In this document: positions 29,856 to 38,739 of the stretch, in pieces
Layout: every line of letters begins with the position of its first letter
Numbering within the stretch: position 1 is the stretch's first letter
Source: Paulinella micropora
Lineage: Eukaryota; Cercozoa; Imbricatea; Euglyphida
Direction of reading: 5' to 3'
NCBI GenBank assembly: GCA_009731375.1
Contig: BJOX01000184.1
Location: 281,778-329,321, forward strand
Length of the DNA stretch: 47,544 bases
The notes under the pieces: generated by a model
The model's database searches: none
Seen by the model: only the letters and a program-made list of their open reading frames with translations
What the model was told of the DNA's origin: nothing
Program-made: the position numbers and the translations under genes

Positions 29856-32800
29856 GAACGGCCACTCTGATTTCTGCTAATTGATTTGCTTGGTCTTGTA
29901 GTATATTCATGAGATTTTTATTTTCTTTTTCTAAATTAACTACCTTTTCTGATAATTGTTGAACCGCTTTAATTAACGGGGCGATAAACTCGGAATAACC
30001 TATACCATAACTGACATCACCACTATCAACACATTTAACATCTTCTGGATTAACACTCACACCTTTCAATTCGCATTCTTTTCTTTGCTTTGGACACGGA
30101 ACCATAATTGTTTCTTTTATAAAACCGCCAAAATCTAGCATATCCATTTCTGTTAGTATTTCTTCTAATTCCTGTGCTATTAAGCCAGTCCTACATTTCT
30201 TGTTGTCATCAATCATACGATAGCATACTGGATTTAACTTATGAATAAAATCTAACCCTAAGCATTCCTTTATATCTTCTTTTTTTCTCCTGTCTGAATA
30301 TACGATATGACTAGCCAATACCCATAATTGCCCATCGCTCGCTCTTAATGACATTAAAGCAGTATTTGAACCATTCTCCCATATGAACCCACTCGTTGAA
30401 GAATTATTCACTCTAAATCTAATAGCATAAGAAGTTAATCCTCCGCCTCCTCCTGCTAGTGCTGTTCCTCCACTTAATGATTTATTATTCCCAGACTGAG
30501 ACATATAAATCCCCCAGTTTGAATCAGTAGCATCCCATACAAATATTTCTCTCGCATTCATCCCGTCTGTTTGTCCTTGAATTGCTATTTTTGCCCATTA
30601 GTTGATGCTAATGCCGATGGTAGTGTTCCTGTGTATGTAATTCCCGCATTTGCCGGTATTAATCCACTTGCGGTTGCTGTTGTTGTTGATATACCCGCAT
30701 TTGCCGTTATTAATCCACTTGCGGTTGCTGTTGTTGTTGTTGATATACCCGTATTTGCCGTTATTAATCCTGCTGTGCTTATATTCATCGCCTCAGACCA
30801 TGTTATATTGCTTCCTACTGCTATTCCTGTTTTATAGTTAAAAGCAAGTTTGTTTGAGTTTTTGTATATTTGAAAGTTTGAGCCAGAATTACTTGATTTC
30901 CAGTTTGAGCCGTCATAATAAGCATCAAAACTTAAGCCTATATTGTCGTGTGCCCAGTTCAATAATTGAAATGTTGGATAAGCATCCGCCGTTGTTATTG
31001 CTTGTAAGTGTGCCCCTCCGATATTTGAAGCCGTTCCATATAATTCTAAACCACCTGTCGCCCCTGCGCCTTTCGTTGTATTGCCTATGATTATTGGTTT
31101 GCCTGATGCTGTTGTTATTTTGTTGCTTGCCGTTAATGTTGTTGTTGATATCCCCGCAGTTGAAGTGATTGTCGTTCCCGTTATTGTTCCGCCATTTGTT
31201 ATGTTGTTTGAGTTCATATCTAAGGCTCCATAAAATCGCATACCGCCAGCATTGTTAAAACGGACAATGTCAGATGAAGCAGATTTATTATCTGAAAGTT
31301 TTGAAATATAAAGTCCCGCCCCTTTTACATCAAATGCGACATTCGTAAATACATAACCTCTTTGGTCTGCGGTTCCACTTGTAGCGGTATTTAGAGTAAA
31401 TAAGAAATACTGATAATCACCTGATGTCTGAGAAAAGAATATATCTCCTCCATTTTGGTTTAATATCCTCGCCCCATTATATGTTATATTTCCACCATTA
31501 GTGATAGTTTGATTATTAAAATCGGCGTTGTTCGTTAAAGTTAGATATTTTATAGTAGTGCTCGCCCCATTAAATGTTTTACTTCCTGTTATGGTTTGGT
31601 CTGTTGTTAGTTTCACACAATTGTCATCCAGATATTGCCTATTTACCGCTTCATTCGCATTTTGTGGTGCTCCTAGATTAACAATCCGACTACTATTACA
31701 ATCTAAGCCAGTAGCATTAAACCACGAAACAATCGTCCCGTCAATAATAAAACTTATTTTTTTCGCAGAAATTTCAAAGTTGTAATATGTTGCAGTTTTC
31801 ATATCCAAACTAGCAATTGACCCGATATTACTGGTAGAATTGAAAACGATAAATGTGCCCTTTGTTGTTGAATTGATTGAATTTCCCGTTATTTCAACAC
31901 CACTGCTATATATCTTAATTCCTGCTATGGTTTGGTTTCCTGTTAGTTTCACATTTTGCCCGTCTAATGTATCCACATAACTTTTGTTTGCTCCGTCCGT
32001 TGTTGCTGATGGTGTGGCTAAGTTTGTTATTTTGTTGTTATTCAAATTGAGTGTAGTGCCAGTTGCGGTTATAATTAAAGTATTACCTGAATATAACTCT
32101 ACATACGAACCAGTTATTTGAATCGGATACCAAGTCGCTGTTGCTGTTTTTTGTGCTGCTATCATTCCTATTTTTGTATCAAAGGCCATTCCAATGCCGT
32201 CAAAAGTGGTAGGATTGGACGAACCACTTACTTCTAAAACTGATGTAAATTTTTTATTTCCTGCTATGGTTTGGTCTCCTGTTAGTTTCACGACGGCTGT
32301 ATCAAGACTAGAAACATCAACACCATCAACATTACCAACATTTGAAATCGCAAATCCTCCCATATTTAAACTGCCCGTCATAGCCGTTGTGCCGTCCTTT
32401 GCTAGTTTCGTATCAGTATATGCTTTTGTTGAAGCATCGCCGTCATAGAATGGTGCTGGAAGTCCGCTGCTTGCTGTTGTGCTGTTAAAATTAAAAACAT
32501 TGCCCGTCAATGTTATTCCACTCCCCGTGGTAGAAGCTAGAGTTATGGACGAACCGACAATAGATAGTGGATATCCCGTTGCTCCACCTACCTCCGACGA
32601 ATAAATAGAACCCGTATTATTATTATAGTTGAAGAATAACTTACCTGTATTTAATGGATTTGAATCTTTTATACCCAAATAAGTAGTAAATATTTTGTTC
32701 CCTGCTATGGTTTGGTCTCCCGTCAATTTAACTACCGAAGTATCAGGGTGGAAACATCAATACCATCAACATTACCGACATTGTTATGTTAAAACCTCCC

Positions 32801-33587
32801 ATATTTAAATCTCCAAACATCATAGCGAGACCATCCAATCTAAGAAAAGGTGAGTTTGTGTTTCTCCATTGCCCTGTGCTATAAATGAGCAGTTGGTTAT
32901 TGGCGGGTGTGCCTGTAATTAACAAATCGCTGTGTGTATTAATTGAGCCGTCCGCTGACACTTTATCATTATTGTCTTCGTGCTCAGATATCCAAGTATC
33001 AACATCTTTCGTATTTAAAAATTAACTCCTGTTATATTCAAATTACCTCCCATACTAATATTGCTGAATTCATCAACATTTATCGGAAATGTTTTATTTA
33101 CCCAGTTTATTGAGTTATATGTTAGATAACTATTCATCGCCACTGGTGCTGTAATGACTACATCAGAGAGTGTGTCAATTGAACCGAGGGCGGTATTCTT
33201 CCACTTGCCTTCTACATCGTTGTAAGTTAAGTATTGCCCGCTCGCTTGTGCAAATATGTTCGTGTCTATCAAATTATATAAACTGGTTTGGTGCGGATTA
33301 GAAGTATTAGTGCGGTGTTGAGTTGAGGCTTTGACTTCGTCGTTGTCCCTTACTCGTTGCTCTGTATAGTATAAATTTTTTCCTTCTTTGATGTCGGTTG
33401 TTGATTTGCTGGATAACCTTGTATCAAATCGGCCGTCAGTGTAATAAAGATTTACGGGGTCAGCATCTTCTGGCACTCTGTCTGTATTAAGCCCAACTAT
33501 GTTTGTGTTCGTTAAGTCTAAGTTAAGTATATTTAAACTATCAACAGCCAACTCATTAAGGCCTAGTAAGGATTTATATTGCGACAT
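29839..33587 (-). pseudogene. Giant phage-like tail fibre with C-terminal S74 chaperone, frameshifted
   Basis: About 1,250 codons from ATG 33587 to 29839. The N-terminus has paired NLYYTDGRFDTRL and NLYYTEQRV motifs and an HRTNTSNPHQTS phrase, as in tailed-phage fibres. The shaft repeats an LTGDQTIAGNKxF module at least four times plus STTTATASGLI repeats. The last 240 residues hold a Peptidase S74 intramolecular chaperone: catalytic S89-D-R-R-K-K, KLNPVCYRM, TGLIAQELEEIL and YGIGYSEFIAPLI, then a coiled coil. In phages this domain trimerises the fibre and cuts itself off. Frame changes occur near 33015 (T-run), near 32750-32780 (two indels) and near 30600. Receptor binding is the likely role. 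Confidence 0.8.
30643..30770 (-). repeat. Tandem 51/54-bp repeats in the fibre shaft
   Basis: cccgcatttgcc(g)...tgttgttgatata recurs at 30643, 30694 and 30748. It encodes repeated (G)LI(T/P)ANAGIST blocks just upstream of the S74 part, next to one of the frameshifts. Confidence 0.85.
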
Positions 33588-33648
33588 TGGTATATATTAA
33601 ATAAATATTTAATTTTTAAATACTAAAATATAAAAATCTTAGTATAGA

Positions 33649-33879
33649 ATGCCGTCCCCCGAAGCAAGTCGTAAGAATTGGGGTAGTGCTGTGGAAGGAA
33701 TAAAAGCGAAAGCGAAACAACGAAAGATGGAGCATGCTAAAAATGTTTTGGCGCAATACCGAAACGCGGTTAAAAACGAAGACGAAGATATGGAGAGAAA
33801 AATAGCAGAGATAGAAAATAAGAATTTAGCAACCAATATCATTAATGAGAAGGAACAAGATGACACACCTGAGCAGTGA
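33649..33879 (+). CDS. Small charged helical protein, 76 aa
   Basis: Intact frame from ATG 33649, preceded by cttagtataga. It is rich in Lys, Glu and Ala with predicted helices throughout (AKQRKMEHAKNVLAQYRNAV) and no domain. It is divergent from the fibre gene, which starts 62 bp away on the other strand, so the two may share a bidirectional promoter. It overlaps the next gene by about 20 bases in another frame. Confidence 0.6.
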   Translation: MPSPEASRKNWGSAVEGIKAKAKQRKMEHAKNVLAQYRNAVKNEDEDMERKIAEIENKNLATNIINEKEQDDTPEQ

Positions 33880-34159
33880 GAGTGAGGATGAGGTTGATTT
33901 TACTGATATCATTGCGGAAAAGATGGCGAAAATGAAAATCAAAAAAGCGAAAGCGGAGACTAAGAGAGAAAAGAAGAGCAAGAAACCAGAGCCCGAGAGT
34001 GAAAGCGAAAGCGAGAGTAGTGAGGAAGAAGAAGAACCGAAACCTAAGAATGGGAAAAGTAAGAAGTCAAACATATCTGTTAATGTTTTTGCTGGACAAC
34101 AACAATCTAAGAAAGAAAAAAATAATGATGATGTCTCGCGGATGTTTTTAAAGTTCTAA
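33860..34159 (+). CDS. Acidic Ser/Glu-Lys protein, about 99 aa
   Basis: The frame is open from 33845. The Met at 33860 (MTHLSSESEDE) is the more sensible start because it minimises overlap with the previous gene. The product has an acidic start, a Lys block (KMKIKKAKAETKREKKSKK), an Ser/Glu run (ESESESESSEEEEE) and ends SRMFLKF. It looks disordered and could bind DNA or other virion proteins. The short hydrophobic end is a typical interaction tail. It lies 8 bp upstream of the integrase. Function unknown. Confidence 0.55.
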   Translation: MTHLSSESEDEVDFTDIIAEKMAKMKIKKAKAETKREKKSKKPEPESESESESSEEEEEPKPKNGKSKKSNISVNVFAGQQQSKKEKNNDDVSRMFLKF

Positions 34160-34167
34160 TAATATAT

Positions 34168-35160
34168 ATGAGTGAGGAAAATCAACTTGACACTAAACAT
34201 ATAATCATTAATGCGGAAGACACACCTACGGGAGAAGTAGTTAAAACAAAAGAAGAAGAAGCACTGGAAATTCACCACCAAAAAAAGAACCCAAAAATAT
34301 GGAACACAATATGGTCGGACAAACCTTTAGACCAAGTGTTCCTAGATTTGGCAGACATGAGTAAGATAAAAGATCAGAAAGGCAATAAGGGCTATGCTTG
34401 GATGCTTGTTTGGATTGATTGCCATTCACGATATTTAATAATCATTCCATTAAAAAATAAAACAGCAAAAGAAGTATATTATGCTTTGAAATCAATCAAA
34501 TATAAACCAAAGTCAATTACTACTGACAGCGGTGGAGAATATAAAGGAGCAACTCGTGAATATTTTATTGAAAATGGAATTAAACATGATGTCGTTGAAG
34601 TGGGCGACCATAGAGCGCTCGCGGTTGTTGATAGAGTGATAAGAAGTATTAGAAGATGGCTTGACCTTTTATTTGAAACCAATCGTAATTTTGATTGGGT
34701 TAGTTATATTCAAGACTTAGTAGATGCCTATAATCATAAACTTCATAGAGGGATTCAGGCCAAACCAGTAGATGTATTTTTCGGGAGAGACAAAAATAAA
34801 CAGAAAATCACGCGAGATAATTTAATTGAAGAATTTGAAGTAGGGGATAGTGTAAGAAAAGAAAACAAACGGAATGTTTTTTCCAAAGGCGGTAAGACTT
34901 TCAGCAAAATTATTTACAAAGTCAAGGGACGAAAGGGATTCAAAATCATATTAAATAACGATGAGTTGGTAAGTCCACGTGATTTATTGAAAACCGATTT
35001 TGATAAACCAATTGACGAAGAAAAAGATACGAAAGAGCAAACTAAAGAAGTTATTAAAGAAAAAAAGACAAAAGAATTATTAAAAAGAGAAGACATTCAG
35101 CCAGAGAACATAAGAACTTCAAAGCGAGAAAAAAAGGCTAAGGTAATATTAGATTTATAA
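34168..35160 (+). CDS. INT: rve-family integrase, 330 aa
   Basis: Inserts the element into the host genome and makes the 6-bp target duplication. The RNase H-fold core has FLDLADM (D60), TTDSGGEYKG (D120) and LAVVDRVIRS (D155), that is D,D-34-D with Asp where retroviral integrases carry Glu. Asp at this position also occurs, to my knowledge, in some virus-encoded relatives. A C-terminal SH3-like region ends VSPRDLL, followed by a Lys-rich tail with RTSKREKKAKV, typical of Polinton integrases. The zinc-binding N-terminal domain is not evident. The frame is intact and lies near the right end, as in many Mavericks. Confidence 0.88.
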   Translation: MSEENQLDTKHIIINAEDTPTGEVVKTKEEEALEIHHQKKNPKIWNTIWSDKPLDQVFLDLADMSKIKDQKGNKGYAWMLVWIDCHSRYLIIIPLKNKTAKEVYYALKSIKYKPKSITTDSGGEYKGATREYFIENGIKHDVVEVGDHRALAVVDRVIRSIRRWLDLLFETNRNFDWVSYIQDLVDAYNHKLHRGIQAKPVDVFFGRDKNKQKITRDNLIEEFEVGDSVRKENKRNVFSKGGKTFSKIIYKVKGRKGFKIILNNDELVSPRDLLKTDFDKPIDEEKDTKEQTKEVIKEKKTKELLKREDIQPENIRTSKREKKAKVILDL

Positions 35161-35452
35161 GCAAAAAAAACAAAAGACTATTTGCCATGAGCAAACTTCC
35201 ATCGGAATTGAACCCGCAACCTAAAATTTCAATGACTACGTTGAACCCATTAGTTTACCCATAGCGAATATCTACCAGTGATACAAGAAAAAAGGTATTT
35301 GAAGTGTCATTTATTACACCAAATTCTAGAAAATTCTATTTCCGTGAATATGTCNNNNNNNNNNCGAATACCACCATGCGCCAATGCGCCAAAAACACCT
35401 TACTGCGAAATATATGGTTGCGTCAAAACTTTGTTTTTTTGGCGCAACAAGT
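35161..35452. other. Intergenic region with tRNA-like and inverted-repeat sequence
   Basis: Contains on the minus strand a B-box match GGTTCAATTCC (about 35204-35215) with an A-box-like TGGGTAAACTAATGG at tRNA-like distance upstream. The anticodon stem does not fold, so a functional tRNA is unlikely. A 10-N gap lies at 35355-35364. After it, GCGCCAAAAA (35388-35397) can pair with TTTTTTTGGCGC (35435-35446) just before the next gene. No convincing protein gene. Confidence 0.4.
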
Positions 35453-35992
35453 ATGGCTGAAGATACAATTTCGGATAGACTTAAAACCAAAAATGAATGG
35501 ATTGAAATATTTGAAACAATGAAGAGAGGAATAGATCGCCTAAAAAAAGATAAAATAATATGTGAAGAAAGAATTTCTAAAGCAGACAAAGAAATCTCTC
35601 GTCTCGTTGAAAAGAAACAGCCTGACATAGTCAAGGTTGAGGCTATCAATGAGATGTTGCGACGATTAAGTATTGAAAATAAGGAAGTAGATGAGGATAA
35701 ACTTATTCGCATGAGAAAAAAGAAATTGGAACAGAAAAAAAGTAAAGAATTAGATAATTTCTATAAATGGAAAAAAGATAATCATGGCCAACTTTCCGCT
35801 ATTGTCATGAACAATATTATCTATGGAATTGAGAAAGAGTATTTATCGTTTAATTCTTCTTTCAACAAATACTCTGGTGATGGTATTAACGAACACGTAA
35901 ATGATAGTATTAATATCTCTATTAGTAGTAAAAACGATAGAAACATGCACAGAGTCTATAGAACCGAGAGTGTTGGTAGCAACTCGGAATAA
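35453..35992 (+). CDS. Coiled-coil hypothetical protein, ~179 aa
   Basis: The frame is open from 35384. I prefer the Met at 35453 (MAEDTISDRL) because the upstream part overlaps the GCGCCAAAAA inverted repeat. It is rich in Lys, Glu and Ile with long heptad-like helices (ETMKRGIDRLKKDKI...EISRLVEKK) and a Ser/Asn-rich C-terminus. No domain or catalytic motif. It lies downstream of the integrase on the same strand. It might be an adaptor or regulatory protein; unknown. Confidence 0.55.
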   Translation: MAEDTISDRLKTKNEWIEIFETMKRGIDRLKKDKIICEERISKADKEISRLVEKKQPDIVKVEAINEMLRRLSIENKEVDEDKLIRMRKKKLEQKKSKELDNFYKWKKDNHGQLSAIVMNNIIYGIEKEYLSFNSSFNKYSGDGINEHVNDSINISISSKNDRNMHRVYRTESVGSNSE

Positions 35993-36008
35993 AAGACTTC
36001 GTGTCAAG

Positions 36009-36120
36009 TGTCAATTTTATACAAAATTGACATACATGGTTTTTTTAAAAACCAGGGGTTCCAACCCCACTCTCATTCAAAAGAAATTTCTATTACACAT
36101 GCTTTTGGTGTGTGTAATAG
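36009..36120. promoter_or_regulatory. Cluster of four hairpins between the last two genes
   Basis: In 112 bp: TGTCAATTTT/AAAATTGACA (36009-36032), TGGTTTTT/AAAAACCA (36037-36054), GGGGTT/AACCCC (36055-36068) and CTATTACACA/TGTGTAATAG (36090-36120). The last ends three bases before the ATG of the spliced gene. Either terminators of the preceding gene or a structured leader. Confidence 0.5.
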
Positions 36121-36123
36121 ACT

Positions 36124-36585
36124 ATGGGAGAGCCAAATGAAGTAGCAGACCAACTCGGCGAAATCAACCTCGCGGAGGGTAAGTCCTAACTCTATTGTTT
36201 CTCTTTAATGATAATTAATGTGTTTGTAGGTTTTTGGAAGTCTTGGAGCGAACTTGAAACTGAAGCCTCTGCTGAGATTGAGAACCCCAAGTTAGTTAGG
36301 GTTCCGCGCAATTTTGCTCAACTTGGAAAGGAAAACATAAATTCTTTTCATGCTGAGCGAAAATATTTCGTCCGCAACCCTACGGAGAGAACTGAGAATT
36401 ATTCGTTCGCTTGGGTAGAACGCGACGAAACCATGAAAAATCCCAGGAAGAAAACATTCTTTCTGGCTTCACTGGGGAAAGATGAGGAAGAAATTCTCGT
36501 CTTTCCATCGCTTTCAGCCTTGACGAAGAAGGTTGATGGCAACGAAGATTCCATCAATTGGGTTGTCCCACTTGAGACCCTGTAA
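36124..36585 (+). CDS. Small gene with a 51-nt spliceosomal-type intron, 136 aa
   Basis: Exon 1 36124-36178 and exon 2 36230-36585. The intron (36179-36229) starts GTAAGT, ends TTTGTAG and holds a CTAAC branch-like site close to its 5' end. Removing it joins an 18-codon start (MGEPNEVADQLGEINLAEG) to FWKSWSEL... in one open frame ending in TAA. The product is hydrophilic with no domain I recognise. Its GC content and codon choice are clearly higher than the rest of the element, suggesting recent acquisition from a eukaryotic host or another element. Without splicing, a later Met at 36208 would start inside the intron, which is less plausible. Confidence 0.65.
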
Positions 36586-36589
36586 GATA

Positions 36590-36662
36590 AGTTCATTTTT
36601 TCAAAAATGGACTCCTTAAGTTTATTTATGTATAATAAATAAACTTATTTTATTAAAAATAA
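36590..36662. terminator. Tandem hairpins downstream of the spliced gene
   Basis: AGTTCATTTTT/AAAAATGGACT (36590-36613), AAGTTTATTTAT/ATAAATAAACTT (36618-36646) and TTATTTT/AAAATAA (to about 36662) follow the stop closely and precede the right terminal repeat. Confidence 0.5.
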
Positions 36663-36682
36663 GGGTTTTTGGACGTCTTTTA

Positions 36683-36881
36683 TTTTTCTTTTTACAATAT
36701 ATTTCTTGTTGTTTTTTTTACTACTTCAAAAACAACGGGTTGCTCATGTGGAGGGCTCTTTAGGGTGTTTTGTGCTCTTGTATTGATTGTGCGGGAGATT
36801 AATAGGAGAAGACAAAATGAAATTTAGAAGGTTGTTTTGAGGTACGAAAAACGACCATCCTAAATTTCATATTATACTACT
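36683..36881 (-). repeat. Right terminal inverted repeat
   Basis: Reverse complement of 15080-15270 with a few substitutions and a 4-bp insertion; ends ATTATACTACT-3', mirroring the AGT start of the left end. Confidence 0.93.
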
Positions 36882-36887
36882 AACAGT
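36882..36887 (+). repeat. Right 6-bp target site duplication (aacagt)
   Basis: Exact copy of 15074-15079. Confidence 0.9.
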
Positions 36888-37560
36888 TGGAACGTCGCAG
36901 CAAGAAAGGAAAGAAAAGCTCAAAAAAGGAGTGACTCGAGCATTCTAGGGGTTGCAGCTTGGATATCTTTGATTTGCATTCTATTTTAAAAACACACAGT
37001 AAGTTGGAACAATTAATATTTTCTCGAACTCGCTAGCTCGTTGGTCTAGTTCTTGGTTTGAAACCCCATCTAGCCCATGGCAAGGTCTAGACCATGTTTG
37101 CATGCGCAGGATGAACCGTACAGTAAGGTTTTCATAGCATTCTGGCCACTCTGCCTTAGTCGGTCTGCTCATGACGGAAGTCTGCCCACAGAAGAGGCCA
37201 ACCACGTTTGCGAGATCTAGAATATAAATGCAAGCGTACGCTAGTTACAAACATATACGTATGTCATCACCCAAACAAAGGGTACATGACATACAAACTA
37301 GACAAACACAACAGTACATACAGCGAAATTAAATTTGCAAAGCGGATCTTCAGGCAGCGATTAAGCACGGAATCAAGGAACGCTCTCCAATGAACGACCC
37401 TAAAATCAGGTAAACAATATCGCTACATGGCTGACACTAGCATTTCTTACTAACGAGAAAGGATCCTAATGCAGACACATAACAATTGCTACGGTTTTAA
37501 ACTTCTTGAATTTTGATTTATGAAAAAAAAAAAAGCTGAGTGTTCAGAAGGTTACTCCCG
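36888..37560. other. Host sequence between the Polinton and the copia remnant
   Basis: GC content returns to the host level. No gene, RNA or clear repeat is recognisable in these ~670 bp. Confidence 0.5.
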
Positions 37561-37569
37561 TGCTTAACA

Positions 37570-38739
37570 AAGGAAGCTCGATCTAGAGAGAACGTGATGA
37601 AAGCATGCTTTTCGATCATCTCTTTTGACATCAGGTCCTACCATAGCCTTCCGGCTTCCGGGTGACCGTAAAGAGCTTTCTTGAGAAGCCATAGAAAACC
37701 TCTCTCAAAACCCGGGGGGGGGGGGGGGGGGCTTGACATAGATATCATAAGGCATCTTAGCATGTAGGTAGGCAGTGGTGAAGTCTATGAGCCAGAGGCT
37801 ATACCAAAGCAGGCAGCATAAGCCATGTTAAGGAGGATAGTGCGATAATGAGCGGTGGGTGAGTATGTGCGTTTAGGGTCGTATTNNNNNNNNNNGTAGG
37901 TAGGCAGTGGTGAAGTCTATGAGCCAGAGGCTATACCAAAGCAGGCAGCATAAGCCATGTTAAGGAGGATAGTGCGATAATGAGCGGTGGGTGAGTATGT
38001 GCGTTTAGGGTCGTATTGCAACCCTGCTTTCAGGAGGTCTCCTCTTAGAGTGATTCTAGCTTTCTGGTATTCATCGGTCGTACCTTGCTGCTTGACCGTA
38101 TCTATCCATTTCAGGGGGATGACGGGAGTGCCTGATCTTTTCGCTTCACTCTCTTTCCTCCATTCAAATACTTTAAGCTCTTCTTGCTGTATGACTTCGG
38201 TCTCTCGCGCCTGCCTTCTATCAGTCTGTTTTTGCACAACGGGGAATTCCGGGACTTGTTCAGCTACCAGGCAATAATCTATCCTCTCTTCTTTCGCACA
38301 GACAGAGACATGTTTATTACTGGTTCTCCCGGGGATTATGTTCTCTAGGGAAATGTTTCCTTGTTCATGAGGTCTCCACCCCGGGGGATGCTTGTCCTTT
38401 TCAGCGGCTATCCTAACTCTCTTCCCCTCGGCATGCCCGAATTCATTGGAGACAGGGATCTGGGCGTGCCGGTTCAATAATAGCCTGCTGAGGATGTAAT
38501 ACGAGGGCTGGGGGCGCCGCTACTCCCCCTGAAACCTCGTACTTCAAAATTTCAGAGTCTATTATCTTCTCCGTTACTCCATCATCAAACTTAACGTTGT
38601 GAGCAGGGAATCGTTTCGGCTTTCTGGTTATTGGGGCAGACGGACCAAGAGTAACACCTTTGCGCATAGTAGTGTCCCACTTATCCCCATAAGTGTTCTT
38701 AGCCCACTCCTCTCCGAACGCCCGTGCCGGGATCTGCAC
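37570..38739 (-). pseudogene. Copia reverse transcriptase fragment
   Basis: Contains the copia entry motif VIPLKWIDTVK...KARITLRG, then KRTYSPTAHYRTI. In a shifted frame comes motif A with its catalytic Asp (IDFTTAYLHAKMP, near 37750-37785), and in yet another frame ALYGHPEAGRLW (near 37650). The YxDD motif and RNase H are not found. A poly-G run and an unmerged contig overlap (10-N gap at 37886-37895) lie within it, so some frame breaks may be assembly errors. Confidence 0.8.
37764..38017. repeat. 122-bp exact duplication around a 10-N gap
   Basis: 37764-37885 and 37896-38017 are identical and separated only by the gap. This is the signature of two contig ends that overlap but were not merged, not of a biological repeat. 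Confidence 0.9.

Larger units (their letters stand above)
15080..36881. mobile_element. Maverick/Polinton-like virus element, 21.8 kb
   Basis: The element is bounded by ~190 bp terminal inverted repeats starting AGTAGTATAAT and by a perfect 6-bp duplication. It encodes every Polinton hallmark: protein-primed DNA polymerase B, rve integrase, adenovirus-type cysteine protease, FtsK/HerA ATPase, a major capsid candidate and a penton-like minor capsid protein. Base composition is markedly AT-richer than the flanks. Replication genes lie on the + strand at the left, most virion genes on the - strand in the middle, and the integrase on the + strand at the right. Many genes carry stops or frameshifts, so this copy is probably inactive, although assembly error may contribute. 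The small capsid protein, ExoX-C-like proteins and phage-like fibre point to protist Polinton-like viruses more than animal Polintons. Confidence 0.93.

Noticed and set aside
35165-35285. Functional tRNA gene on the minus strand
   Set aside because: B-box matches, but the anticodon and T stems do not pair.
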